From assembly GCA_032718475.1 (NCBI GenBank), contig JAUCBJ010006051.1, forward strand, positions 1 to 22,324: a stretch of DNA of 22,324 nt. Direction: 5' to 3'. This document shows, piece after piece, positions 1-8,241 of the stretch. Position 1 is the first letter of the stretch, and each line of letters starts with the position of its first letter. Source of the stretch: Nemertoderma westbladi. Lineage: Eukaryota; Xenacoelomorpha; Nemertodermatida; Nemertodermatidae. A program made the translations under genes and the position numbers. Under the pieces are notes generated by a model. That model saw only the letters and a program-made list of their open reading frames with translations, was not told where the DNA came from and did not search any database.

Positions 1-1921
1 TGTTGTTCGGTACATGTCTACTATGATGGGATAGATGAGCTTTAAACACTCAGGTATTTTAAAGACCTCAGGGGGAACACCATCTACTCCACTGGCACGA
101 TTGGTCTTAATGCTCTTTGCAGCAGCCTTCACTTCTGCAAAGGAGATATCGCCAATGGGAATATCTGGGAGTACAGACTCAGACACTTTTACTTCTATAA
201 AGTTATCAGGCAATACCCTGTCATTATTGAGGAGCTTTTCAAAGTGGGCTTTCCAACCATTAAGGCGATCGGCTGGTGATTCAGCCTTAACCTTGGTGGT
301 TGGTTGGCTTTTCCGCCCAGTAAGCAGATTGATCGATTTCCATGCCTGGGATGATTGCCTGCTGTCGTCAGCATCATTGATGGCATCAACCTGTTGGTTT
401 ATTAGCTCCTGTAGATTAACAGAGTACTGCCTGTTCAGGGACCTAGATGCAGCCTTAACTGCATTCTTGGCCGCTGTAGTCTGTTTGAGTCGGGACTCTT
501 TCTGCGCCTTATGAAGGTCATTTCGGCACTTCTGAATTTTGTTGTCATTCCAGGGGGCCCTTTTCCTGTTTCGAGGGTATACAGGAACTGTTTCTGCAGC
601 TGCTAACTTAACTGCTTCTGTAAAGGCAGTATAGCCCTCACAGTGATCTGCCGCCTCAGAGGCAAGAGCCCCATACCTGTTGCTCAGCTGTAGTGTGAAG
701 CTGGATCTCACACTTGGCTGTTGCAACAGAGAGGACCAGTCATGCCGCGGCAAGGCAGATTTCGTTGTTCTGCTAACACGCAGACTAAGTCTTACCTTGG
801 CCACAATAAGGCGGTGATCACTGGAGAAGGGTCGAAGTGTAAATGCATTACAGTCTTGTATAGAGCTCCTGTATTTCCTACGAAACAGAATATGGTCTAT
901 CTGGGACTTGTGACCACTGGGTCCACTATGAGTCCATAGCTTTCCAGTTCGCTTCTTGAACTGGGTTCCAGCCGAAAACAATCCATTTCCAGAGATAAAA
1001 TCCTGAAGATGGACAGAATTTCGGTTAACACTATTGCTATAGACCCAGGGCGATGTAGGTGATTGATGCAGACGTGCATTAAGGTCTCCCAGGAATGTTA
1101 AGAATGCATGCTGATCCACTCCATCAGTAGCTGCTTGTAGATTGTGGTAGAAATTTTCCACCTCCTCTACAGGGGCAACACTAGTTGGAGAGTAGCACAC
1201 AATCAGAACCACCTTAGGAAACTTCTTAGCCAGTCTTCCAGAACATGAGAAGTGGCAACGGATGATGCGGTTAGAGATTTGGTCTATTTTGTCCAATGCT
1301 GCATGTGCAGTTGGATTCATCAATAGACCAATTCCACCATTGCCACTATCATCTGCTGACGCGAGGGCGAGTCGCCAACCGCCCCCCCATGTCCTTAATC
1401 AGAACCTCATCAGTCTGTCCAGTCTGCATTCGGTGCTCTTGAACACCCACTGCGCTAAGAGAAAGCTTATCTGCCAAGGCAGTCAGCTCACCTTGTCGCA
1501 TTGGGGACCCGAGTGTTAGGGTGTTTACTGAGGCTAGTCTAGTGACTTGCCTCAGATTCACCAATGGCTTTGTTGGTCGGGGTGGAACATGAGAGTAGCC
1601 TCCAACTCCAGAATCCCTCTCCCCATCACAATCTGGCCTCCCTGGTGACCCAGGGTTTGGGCCAGAAAGGTCATCAGGAAAGGGACTCAAAGAATTGTTG
1701 GCTGCTCTCTCTCCAGTAGGGGGTGAGACAGGCAGCCGGTCAGGAGTTAACTGACGCCTGTGAGGCCGATTGTGTCCGGTAATTCCACTGGCCTCTAGTG
1801 GCCGGACCTCCGCATTGCTAATGTAATCCATAGTGGGGGTTGGGGGGTGCTTTTTTGCCGAGTCAGCTCTCGGGGCAAATACCACACCCTGGTTTACCAT
1901 TCCACAGGGTGGGTGTCGCAA
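1..1921 (-). pseudogene. LINE endonuclease-reverse transcriptase polyprotein, frameshifted and partial
   Basis: The protein would nick target DNA and reverse-transcribe the element RNA. Reading leftwards from 1921, about 130 low-complexity residues rich in proline, arginine and serine precede the endonuclease. Endonuclease motifs in order are VNTL, the catalytic glutamate in VQEHR, CYSP, the GDLNA loop, IDHIL and the catalytic SDH near 819. An RT N-terminal motif, ASGVDGVPPEV, lies near 66-100. The frame is open without a stop from about 1405 to base 1. The upstream frame starting at 1921 runs into it only if one G is removed from the run of seven at 1382-1388; otherwise it stops at 1349. That is one indel or a sequencing error. 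Codon-level integrity over 460 codons suggests a fairly young insertion. The clade call is uncertain, but the endonuclease identity is firm. Confidence 0.88.
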
Positions 1922-2290
1922 TGGAGTCAGATATGAGGCCCATCACCCATATCTACTCTGGCGCACATGACCCACCATTGGCTATTGCAGCTCATCTGCT
2001 GGGTCATGCCCTTTACCCTTGCTGCCAGGTGCAGGTCGCAGTGAAGTGCTCTCAGAGTGGACATGAGAACACTCTACTCCTAACCAGCCATTGGTAGATC
2101 ACCATCTGCCTGGTCAGGCCATATACCCCTGCAGCCAAGTATATGGGTCCTTAATCCAGGACCAAGGGCGTCCTTATCCCAGAACGAAGGGGGTCCTAGT
2201 TACAGGACCAGATTTGCCCTAGTAAGAGGGTCTATGCAGCTACAGGTGGCACCTCCTTTATGCTGCATGGAGGTGGCAAGTTTTCTTGAT
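1922..2290 (-). other. Putative LINE 5' untranslated leader
   Basis: No open frame with recognisable content is seen here. The segment lies directly upstream of the LINE ORF and contains short repeated phrases around GGTCCT and GGACC. It is assigned to the LINE leader only by position; it could be unrelated flanking DNA. Confidence 0.4.
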
Positions 2291-2318
2291 CAATGACCTA
2301 GAATACCTGACCTGACCT

Positions 2319-2367
2319 CTATTAAATATGACCTGACTTCTATTAAAGTAACGGATCTTCTATTAAA
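2319..2367 (-). repeat. Short 3'-tail tandem repeat of the second LINE
   Basis: Three copies of a 20-21-base unit beginning CTATTAAA on the plus strand start at 2319, 2340 and 2360. They overlap and follow the stop codon of the CR1-like fragment, which is where LINEs of that type carry short tandem repeats. Confidence 0.65.
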
Positions 2368-2880
2368 GTAGACGGGACTGGAACAGCGATTTCGATTTCT
2401 TGCACCGGAGTTCATCAGGTAGAGAGTTCCAGACACGAGGACCTCGAAAGTTCACGGAACGCTGGGATGAACTGAGATGGAATAGTGGGAGAGTGAAATC
2501 AGATCTGGCAGCAGATCTGGTGAAATGTGAGTGGACTGTGTTGCGTTTTTGATATAGTTTGGAAAGTTCGGATGTGTGATTTATACGGTTCGAATGAATG
2601 TCGTACATAAATGAAGCTACTTGATATTCATATAATAAATTGAGGTGTAATATTTTTAACTGTTGATAAATTGGTGTAGAAGAATTACGATAGTAGGTGA
2701 ACGTGATGCAACAGAGAAGTTTATTAATTTTTATGCGAATTGGTTTTATAGCAGTGGAGGGGGTGTTGCCCCATAGAATAAAACAGTAATTTACATATGG
2801 ATGAATAAGAGAAAAATAAAGTGTGCGTAATATATTGAGGGGGAAAATGTGGCGTAGTTTTTAAAATAAGTCCTGTAGAT
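2363..2880 (-). pseudogene. CR1/jockey-like LINE reverse transcriptase, C-terminal fragment
   Basis: The reading frame runs from about 2875 to a TAA at 2363-2365 without interruption (about 170 codons). It encodes the RT thumb and tail typical of CR1, L2 and jockey groups: LYFSLIHPYVNYC, then FILWGN, then HSHFTRSA, and finally RGPRVWNSLPDELR close to the C terminus. In-frame upstream there is a TAA at about 2881, so the copy is probably 5'-truncated near there, as is common for LINEs. It is a different family from the LINE at 1-1921: only the tail is present, and the style of motif differs. It may have landed on the 5' LTR of element 2, which would explain why that LTR cannot be found. Confidence 0.85.
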
Positions 2881-2944
2881 CGGGAATTTTTTTTAATAAC
2901 ATATTAAATATGGGTTTTCCAATTCAGTTTGTAATCGATCCAAA

Positions 2945-4735
2945 ACTGCGACTGGGAGACCTAGCTGACACCATTCAGGAGTGCGTCGACGCTCAAGATG
3001 AACTGCTCCAAATGGTTGGCCACTTTGAGAATGCGGTCAGGGCGTGATGCAGCTAATGCATGCCGTACCGCTGCGCAAACCTACCTTTCCACCCATTCTG
3101 GTATCTGGTCCATTATCTCAGGTGCAAGTTCTCGTATGAGTGCATGATAGACCCATCAAGAACTCAAAGCCAACCTCGAACTTGAGCACTTTGAAAAAAC
3201 TCAGTCTCGACGCAACTGAGCATATGAGCTGGCTGATCTGCAGGCTGCCCAAGATGCGAGAATGCAGTCCGAGCACCAGAAACTCGCCAACGCGACGAAT
3301 TGGAAAGAACTCAAACTGAGAGTGGAGCGTTGCCATCTCATTTCTCGCTCCACTCCCATAGGACAACATGTCTAACATTGGAGAGAATCCCGACATTCCA
3401 GAGCCTACACGAGCCAGCCTCTCTGAGCCCCAGCTACCACCATCATGGTCCCATCGATGACTGGAAACCCATTATTCCTACCCCCTCCTAGTTGGGTGAC
3501 CTCAGCTCCTGTGAACCAATTTTCCTCCTCCATCAGGACTGATCTTCCTCTCAACTACCCATCCGTTGCGCACTCTATCAGCATAAACTCACAAACTCAA
3601 GCTCTTCCCGACTTCAGAGCTCGGTTTCAGATTGACAATGGCTGCCCGGCTTCCTCCCGGGTCCTCCCTGGAGGTGAAGTTTCATTGGAATGAACTTTGA
3701 GCAGGATCCCTTCCCGCTCCGCTACCACAATTACAAACTCACAATGACTAGATCCACAACATTCGGACTCAATCCACCAGGACCACAAGGTCTAATGGCA
3801 GGTTCATCGATCCGTTAATTGCTCTCTCCTATCCCCAGATTGACATCGAACAATTCGATAGGTCAATAAAGTAATAGCTATCGTTCATCATCTCATTCAA
3901 AGCGCTGGTCCACAACGTCATAGCCACAGATGCCCCGCATTCAGGACAGTGTCGCCGACCTGATCAACAACCCCAACTTATACATTGATACGAAACAACC
4001 CAAATTCTTCATCGGGGGTCGGTGCCTTGCTAGGACAACTCCAGACGACCAAAGGGGAATAAAGATAACTCGAAACCACCATGGCCATCCCATTCAAAAA
4101 TCTGCGCAATCATTGGTGATTTGAGCACAGTCCCAGTAATCAGGGAGTGAAATAGCTGCCCAAAATGCTGCAAAAATTACTCGCTTCCATCCTGTCCCGG
4201 GTTCAAACAACTAATGCTGAGAGATTGCATCGCCCTCGCTAAAGACCAGGGAGCCAGGCAACACTCATCCTCAACACTGATTTGCTTGCCTAGTCAAGAA
4301 ACATCGCTCTACCGATTGCGGCTGCAAGAAACCATGCAAACTCGATGGTTGCAACAAACGACACCACAAACTCCTTCACCCCCCCCCCCCCCTGCCTATA
4401 CTCCTGGTCCCCACACCACAGCGGGTCCAGCCTCCAAAGCATCTGGTATCTTCACCACCTCGGCGCACAGAGTTGGAAGCTTCATCTCTCTCCAAATCGT
4501 CCTGATTCGTGTCATCTCTCTAGCCAGGAAATTGCTACAAACTCTGGCCTTAATCGAACTTGGGAGCCAGGCTACACTCATCCTCAAGAGTCTGGCTAAA
4601 TGGCTAGGTCTGCCAGGTAGAGCCAGGAAAATTTGTGATGGGATCGGAGATCCCGACCGGGTTAGAAATTTACGCGTCACCGTTCTGCTGGGCAATCGTG
4701 CTACTTGCTTTGGCCGAAGGCCGTTGGGGAAAACA
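2945..4735 (+). pseudogene. BEL/Pao gag and protease N-terminal half, heavily decayed
   Basis: In order: a glutamine- and alanine-rich helical region (2945-3330, several frames), a linker, then the start of the gag DUF1759 region at about 3833-3931 (QFDRSIK followed by FKALVHN). This is broken by adjacent TAA and TAG at 3872-3877, best explained by point changes in codons for E and W. Most of DUF1759 is missing. A zinc-knuckle segment follows at 4165-4235 (CPKC then CPGF, with the usual histidine replaced by tyrosine). A proline-rich linker contains 14 C at 4379-4392. The protease active-site region is at 4547-4640 (LIELGSQATLI); the expected catalytic D-S/T-G reads E-L-G, so it is dead. The frame breaks repeatedly. 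The protein continues after the element 1 insertion. Confidence 0.75.
2948..2958 (+). promoter_or_regulatory. Candidate primer-binding or leader motif of element 2
   Basis: The 11-mer GCGACTGGGAG also occurs in element 1 at the equivalent place just after the 5' LTR (minus strand, 13262-13272). The two copies are read in different coding frames, so conservation at the DNA level is more likely than protein conservation. No specific tRNA match is claimed. Confidence 0.35.
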
Positions 4736-4943
4736 ATAAGAGTTTGTGTTGTTTCTCAATATTGATTAACATAGACAATAATAGCACGTCGGTAATGATA
4801 AGATGGATATAGCAGAAAATACAGATTAATTGCTGTTAATGGCGGTGACGGTCATTAATATGACCGGTCTGCACTGACTGAATAACTCAACTGACCGGTA
4901 AATCAGTAATGTAGGATAATATATGGTTAACACACATTGATAT
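4736..4943 (+). other. Unassigned segment left of the element 1 insertion
   Basis: About 200 bases lie between the last clear protease residues and element 1. There is no coding signal that fits the protease family. The segment contains repeated GACCGGT (near 4862 and 4893) and a short imperfect inverted repeat near 4847-4870. It may be decayed protease sequence or a small separate insertion. Confidence 0.4.
4940..4943. repeat. Target-site duplication of element 1, left copy (ATAT)
   Basis: The four bases ATAT directly before the left LTR match 13627-13630 directly after the right LTR. The length fits the 4-6 bp usual for BEL/Pao elements. A 4-bp AT match is weak alone but coincides exactly with the TG...CA ends. 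Confidence 0.7.
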
Positions 4944-5288
4944 TGATTTCACCTCTTACTGTACTTTGGCCCTCTGTACCCAATTGATGCTTTCCTATCC
5001 CTAATCACGTGCTTCCCTCCCCACTATTGGCTAATATACTAATTGTCACTTTGGCACTCCCTGTGAGTGTTTCCCCCCGCTGCTAGCCTCTACTAGCTGT
5101 GTTCCCTCCGTGGTGGTTTGACCTCTCACCTTTCTCTGTGGCTTTTGGGGCTTGTGTCGCCCCCCCCCCCCCCAATGTTGGTTATGAGACGAGATTAATA
5201 TTGGTAATCTCGTATCCCCAACATATTGCTAAAATGCCACTGGTCCCATTTTCTGGTGGGTAATGAAGTGGAATTTAATCCGCTTACA
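4944..5288 (-). repeat. Element 1 3' LTR (345 bp)
   Basis: This is a direct repeat of 13280-13626. Hand alignment gives about 13 substitutions, one single-base indel and a C-run of 14 versus 17, so roughly 4% divergence. It starts TGATTTCACC and ends CCGCTTACA on the plus strand. CACGTG is present at 5006-5011. No AATAAA was noticed. Confidence 0.93.
5175..5224 (-). other. Long hairpin inside the LTR
   Basis: Two nested stems are present: ATGTTGG (5175-5181) with CCAACAT (5218-5224), and ACGAGATTA (5189-5197) with TAATCTCGT (5205-5213). The other LTR has the same structure with one change (C to T) in the inner stem. It could be an RNA structure in R/U5 or U3; its function is unknown. Confidence 0.6.
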
Positions 5289-5297
5289 CTCCCCCCC
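5289..5297 (-). promoter_or_regulatory. Element 1 polypurine tract
   Basis: On the minus strand GGGGGGGAG lies immediately 5' of the 3' LTR, the position where plus-strand DNA synthesis is primed in LTR elements. Element 2 has the same arrangement at 15610-15616. A C-run on the plus strand could vary in length. Confidence 0.85.
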
Positions 5298-5331
5298 ATT
5301 CTATCTTCCCGGTGAGAAGATAGCATCAACC

Positions 5332-5810
5332 TTAAGTGTGCTTCAATTCTGCTGGAACCCAATCTAATATAGGGTGTGGGGTGGTCGGCTTTCCAGACCG
5401 TCCCCCTGGGTATGTTATTGCTACCTCTCCTTGGTGCAATTGCGAGCTATGTTGCACCAATGTATCTGACGTCTCTGTTTGAGACAATTGTGGACTCTCT
5501 TCGCACAATTTTCTAGATCCTCTCTCTAATCTTACTCTCGGAACTCTTTGTCCCTTACTCTCTTTCTTGCAGACCTCGCTGTCCCTTACTCTCTCTCTTA
5601 CTGCTAGCTCCCCACACTTGAATTGCACTACTCTCACTTCCTCATGCGCCAACACCCCCTATCCATACTTCCCTCATACTCAACCCATTTTGGTTCTCCG
5701 TCCCCTCCTGTCAGGCTCCCACATTCTCATCAGTGTGGCCGCACTTGAGAAATGGGATCCGTCTAATGTCTCGTCCTCATGTCATAGTCAATTGGTCCCC
5801 AATCCCAGTA
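5332..5810 (-). pseudogene. LTR-proximal ORF of element 1, unrecognised
   Basis: The clearest open part is 5655-5332 (107 codons). It is charged and has no membrane helix, and ends TTPHPILDWVPAEL near 5345. Element 2 has a matching coding stretch, HPIIDWIPVEW, at about 15528-15565, again just before the polypurine tract. Upstream, near 5740-5765, IPFLKCGHTDENVG also has a counterpart in element 2 (about 15130), in another frame and with a stop there. Conservation in two diverged elements suggests this was coding. I do not recognise a family; a retroviral-type envelope is not supported because there is no signal peptide or membrane segment. It may be the C-terminal end of the 3' ORF at 5989-7241, now out of frame. 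Confidence 0.5.
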
Positions 5811-5945
5811 GCTAATTGGAAAAAGGTTATATGACTATAATACTTACTTTGATTATATATTCATTGTAATTATATTGATTATTTACATACGTACATACTA
5901 ATTGCGCTTAATTATTTGCACTTAGGAGTTTGTAATTATCTCCAC
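5811..5945 (-). other. AT-rich spacer downstream of the 3' ORF
   Basis: This AT-rich, stop-filled sequence separates the hairpin at 5946-5973 from the LTR-proximal ORF. Element 2 has an AT-rich spacer in the same position (about 14930-15080). No splice signals can be asserted. Confidence 0.45.
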
Positions 5946-5973
5946 ATGTGGTGCCTTGCAGGCACCCCCACAT
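5946..5973 (-). other. Conserved hairpin after the 3' ORF (element 1 copy)
   Basis: GTGCCT (5951-5956), loop TGC, AGGCAC (5960-5965) form a perfect inner stem. An outer ATGTG/CACAT stem extends it across a three-base bulge. It lies 16 bases past the stop of the 3' ORF. Element 2 has ATGCCT-GGA-AGGCAT at the equivalent place, so one G-C pair is replaced by A-T with pairing kept. Confidence 0.6.
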
Positions 5974-5988
5974 CTCCCCCTCTGAGTC

Positions 5989-7241
5989 CTAGTTCGCTCT
6001 TCCTGTCTTCGGGAACCATCTTAGTTCTTTCCCCCTGTCATCATCTTGTCTGGGCCGCTTCCTTCCCTCTGGCTTCTCCTCTCTGAGACTCCTCATTCTC
6101 GCTGTTACCGCCTTGCTAATTCCCATGGTCGATTCTTTGGGCGCTGGTGTTATCAACTCCTGGTAACGCTTTGCAGGTGGCCCTTCCGAATGCCCCTCCT
6201 GCTTCCCCCTGGTAGCGTCCCACAAGAACATTTTCATCGTTTGCGGCACATGCTCAGCCACAAAATCCCTGAACTCGCCTCTGTTTTCTAGCGCGTCCAC
6301 CCTTCCAAGTACCTCTGCATGTTGATGACTCCTCCATATGATGCCGCTGTCGCTACCTCCTGGTATGTGAATGGCAGTCTCCTCTTGATAATCTCCAGAT
6401 GGGCTTCCAAATTGATGTTGAAGAAACCCCATCGGAACTCCTGGGCCTTCATCCTCTGTCTCGTCATATGCCCCTTTCCACCTTGGCTTCCACCTGTGAC
6501 TTTCCACCCTTCCTGTTCCCTTGGTCACCCTCTCACGAAATCGCCCTCAGAGCCCACTGGCATGGTCATCACTTGCAATCCTGATGTTGACTGTTTCGGC
6601 AATTCTTCCGTCCATTCCAGCTCCTCTCCCAGAAACTCGCCTGAGCTCCCTGATCCCCACCTCAGCTCGTCCAAGTTCTGGGCTTTGAACCCGTAATTCT
6701 CTCCCCTTATGTCCGCCTCTCTCTAGTCTGCTTCCCTTCTTTCTCGCCTGGCAACTTCTTCCAGTCGCTTCTCCTCGACTCTATCCGCTTCCAGCTTCTC
6801 CCATCTCTTGTATGGTGTATCCACCTCTCTGTCTACTAGGTGCCGGCTGTCGTAGTACACCGACTCGCCCTTCAGCCCCGGGTGGTCTACCAGACCTTCG
6901 AAGGCCACCTTAAAGGCTCTTCTGTAGTTTAGAGGTGCTCCTGATAGCAGAAACGCCGTCGGCTCTCTTCCGATAACCACGACCATGAATAAGTTTAGTA
7001 AACCTATCATTATCTAGTCCTCCTGTAGGATATATCTCTTCTGATATATCTTTATCGCTCCTCTTCGGAATTGATACACCTCCTGTCTTCCTGGTCTCGC
7101 TCCCCATTTCAGCGAGCTCGCCAGCTCCGCTACGTACTCCTCCCGGAACTTACCCCAGTCCATTGGCTTGTGGCAGACAATCCCCATGAGCTGGCCCATC
7201 GCCACTGCTCCACAATGTCCTATGTTCTCTACCACCCCCAA
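5989..7241 (-). pseudogene. 3' ORF of element 1, unrecognised protein shared with element 2
   Basis: One frame runs from 7241 (VENIGHCGAVAMGQ near the start) to about 6290. It is broken by TAG at 7014-7016, TAG at 6723-6725 and TGA near 6530, yet protein-like sequence continues in the same frame past each stop. A one-base indel near 6295 then moves the reading frame to one ending at 5989. Parts seen: an aromatic- and arginine-rich N-terminal region, an acidic and basic helical stretch (EKLEADRVEEKRLEEVARRE), then a block containing FTYQEV, AASYGGV and WDATRGKQEGHS, and a basic tail. The second half aligns with 14385-14798 of element 2, sharing MKAQEF, LPFTYQEV, AASYGGV and QEGHS. No zinc finger, RT, integrase or membrane motif is visible. 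It occupies the place of an additional ORF after pol, but pol is absent. Function unknown. Confidence 0.65.
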
Positions 7242-7349
7242 AGTGCCAATTTTCCTAAGTCTTATTTTATTTTTATTATGTTCCCCCCTGTCTGTGCTAT
7301 TATCCTATCTACCTTTCTACTTCCTTCTTACTATGTACCCTACTACTAC

Positions 7350-7740
7350 TATGGTATGCCTACATACCCTTTACTTTCTTACTACGTGGCGCTCTCGGTG
7401 CCCACAACTTCTAACTTCTATTGTACTATGCACCCTAATACTACTACTATGGTATACCTACATACCACACCCTTCACTCTCTCACTATGTGGCGCTTTCA
7501 GTGCCCACAACCCCTCTGCTACTACCTCTATGGTATACCTACATACCATACCCATCTACTCTCTTACTACATGGCGCTTTTGGTGCCCACAACCCCTTTG
7601 CTACTACTTCTATGGTATACCTACATACCATACCCTCTACTCTCTTACTACGTGGCGCTTTTGGTGCCCACAACCTCTAACTCTCTCGGTACTATGTACC
7701 CTACTACTACTCTCGTGGTATGTCTATATACCACACTCCC
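7350..7740. repeat. Tandem repeat with one hairpin per unit
   Basis: Units start at 7350, 7448, 7529, 7611 and about 7714 (spacing 98, 81, 82, 103). The core units contain the stem TATGGTAT, loop ACCTAC, stem ATACCATA (perfect at 7529-7550 and 7611-7632), followed by CTTACTACGTGGCGCT and GTGCCCACAACC. A further related copy, TGGTATGTCAATATACCA, is near 8040. Confidence 0.8.
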
Positions 7741-8075
7741 TAATCTCTAACTTCTAACTCTCCTCTTACTCTCACTAACTTCTAACTCTCCTCTTACTCT
7801 TACTAACTTCTACTAACTTTCTAACTTCTTACTTCTTACTAACTCTTACTAACTTCTAACTCTCCTCTTACCCTTACTGACTTCTACTAACTTTCTAACT
7901 TCTTACTTCTTACTAACTCTTACTAACTTCTAACTCTCCTCTTACCCTTACTGACTTCTAACTCTCCTCTTACCCTTACTGACTTCTACTAACTTTCTAA
8001 CTTCTTACTCTTACGGTACTATGTACCCCGCTACTCTCGTGGTATGTCAATATACCACACTCCCTAACTTCTAAC
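7741..8075. repeat. CTTCTAACT-rich minisatellite, period about 74
   Basis: Variants of CTAACTTCTAACTCTCCTCTTAC repeat. A 74-base period is seen between 7807 and 7881, and a 28-base partial duplication lies before 7983. The block is bracketed by two copies of a roughly 60-base segment starting GGTACTATGTACC (about 7689 and 8015). Confidence 0.75.
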
Positions 8076-8241
8076 TACTTACCTAGTGCTACGTATTATC
8101 TACTACTATTATTTTCTACTATCACACTACTTATTTTATTATTTTATTATTTTCTTATTATTTATTTTTGTATTTTGTGTGGGAAGGGCGTCTCGCCCTC
8201 ATTCCCACCCCCCTCAGTCCAACATATTGGACAACTAAACT

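Larger units (their letters stand above)
1..2290 (-). mobile_element. Non-LTR retrotransposon (APE-type LINE), 5' part, truncated by window edge
   Basis: The minus strand carries the 5' part of a LINE: an untranslated leader, a proline-rich N-terminal region, a full APE-like endonuclease and the start of the reverse transcriptase, which continues beyond base 1. The motifs resemble the RTE/CFDP2-like group of animal elements. I infer that clade from motif style only; CR1 or L2 relatives are possible. The right boundary near 2290 is approximate and is placed where a different LINE tail begins. Confidence 0.8.
2930..4943 (+). mobile_element. Element 2 (old BEL/Pao element), left half
   Basis: This plus-strand half carries the post-LTR leader, decayed gag and the front of the protease. 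It stops where element 1 begins at 4944 and resumes at 13627 with the rest of the protease. Only a scrap resembling an LTR end (around TTTGTAATCGATC, 2928-2940) precedes gag; the 5' LTR itself is not visible. The left boundary is approximate. Confidence 0.75.
7242..8170 (-). repeat. Strand-skewed low-complexity block between protease and 3' ORF
   Basis: The plus strand is almost only C, T and A, with few G, so the element RNA (minus strand) would be nearly C-free and purine-rich. Two parts are listed separately. The last 80 bases are T-rich (TTATTTTATTATTTT type). Plus-strand ORFs of 87-228 codons here are by-products of repeats without stops. Confidence 0.75.

Noticed and set aside
35-514. 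Plus-strand 159-codon ORF
   Set aside because: It is antisense to the uninterrupted LINE frame that has endonuclease and RT motifs.
5332-7241. Envelope gene as identity of the 3' ORFs
   Set aside because: No signal peptide, cleavage site or membrane segment is visible.
7071-7757. Plus-strand ORFs of up to 228 codons rich in Tyr, Leu and Thr
   Set aside because: They are translations of tandem repeats with no stops in the unit; several frames are open at once and the element is coded on the other strand.
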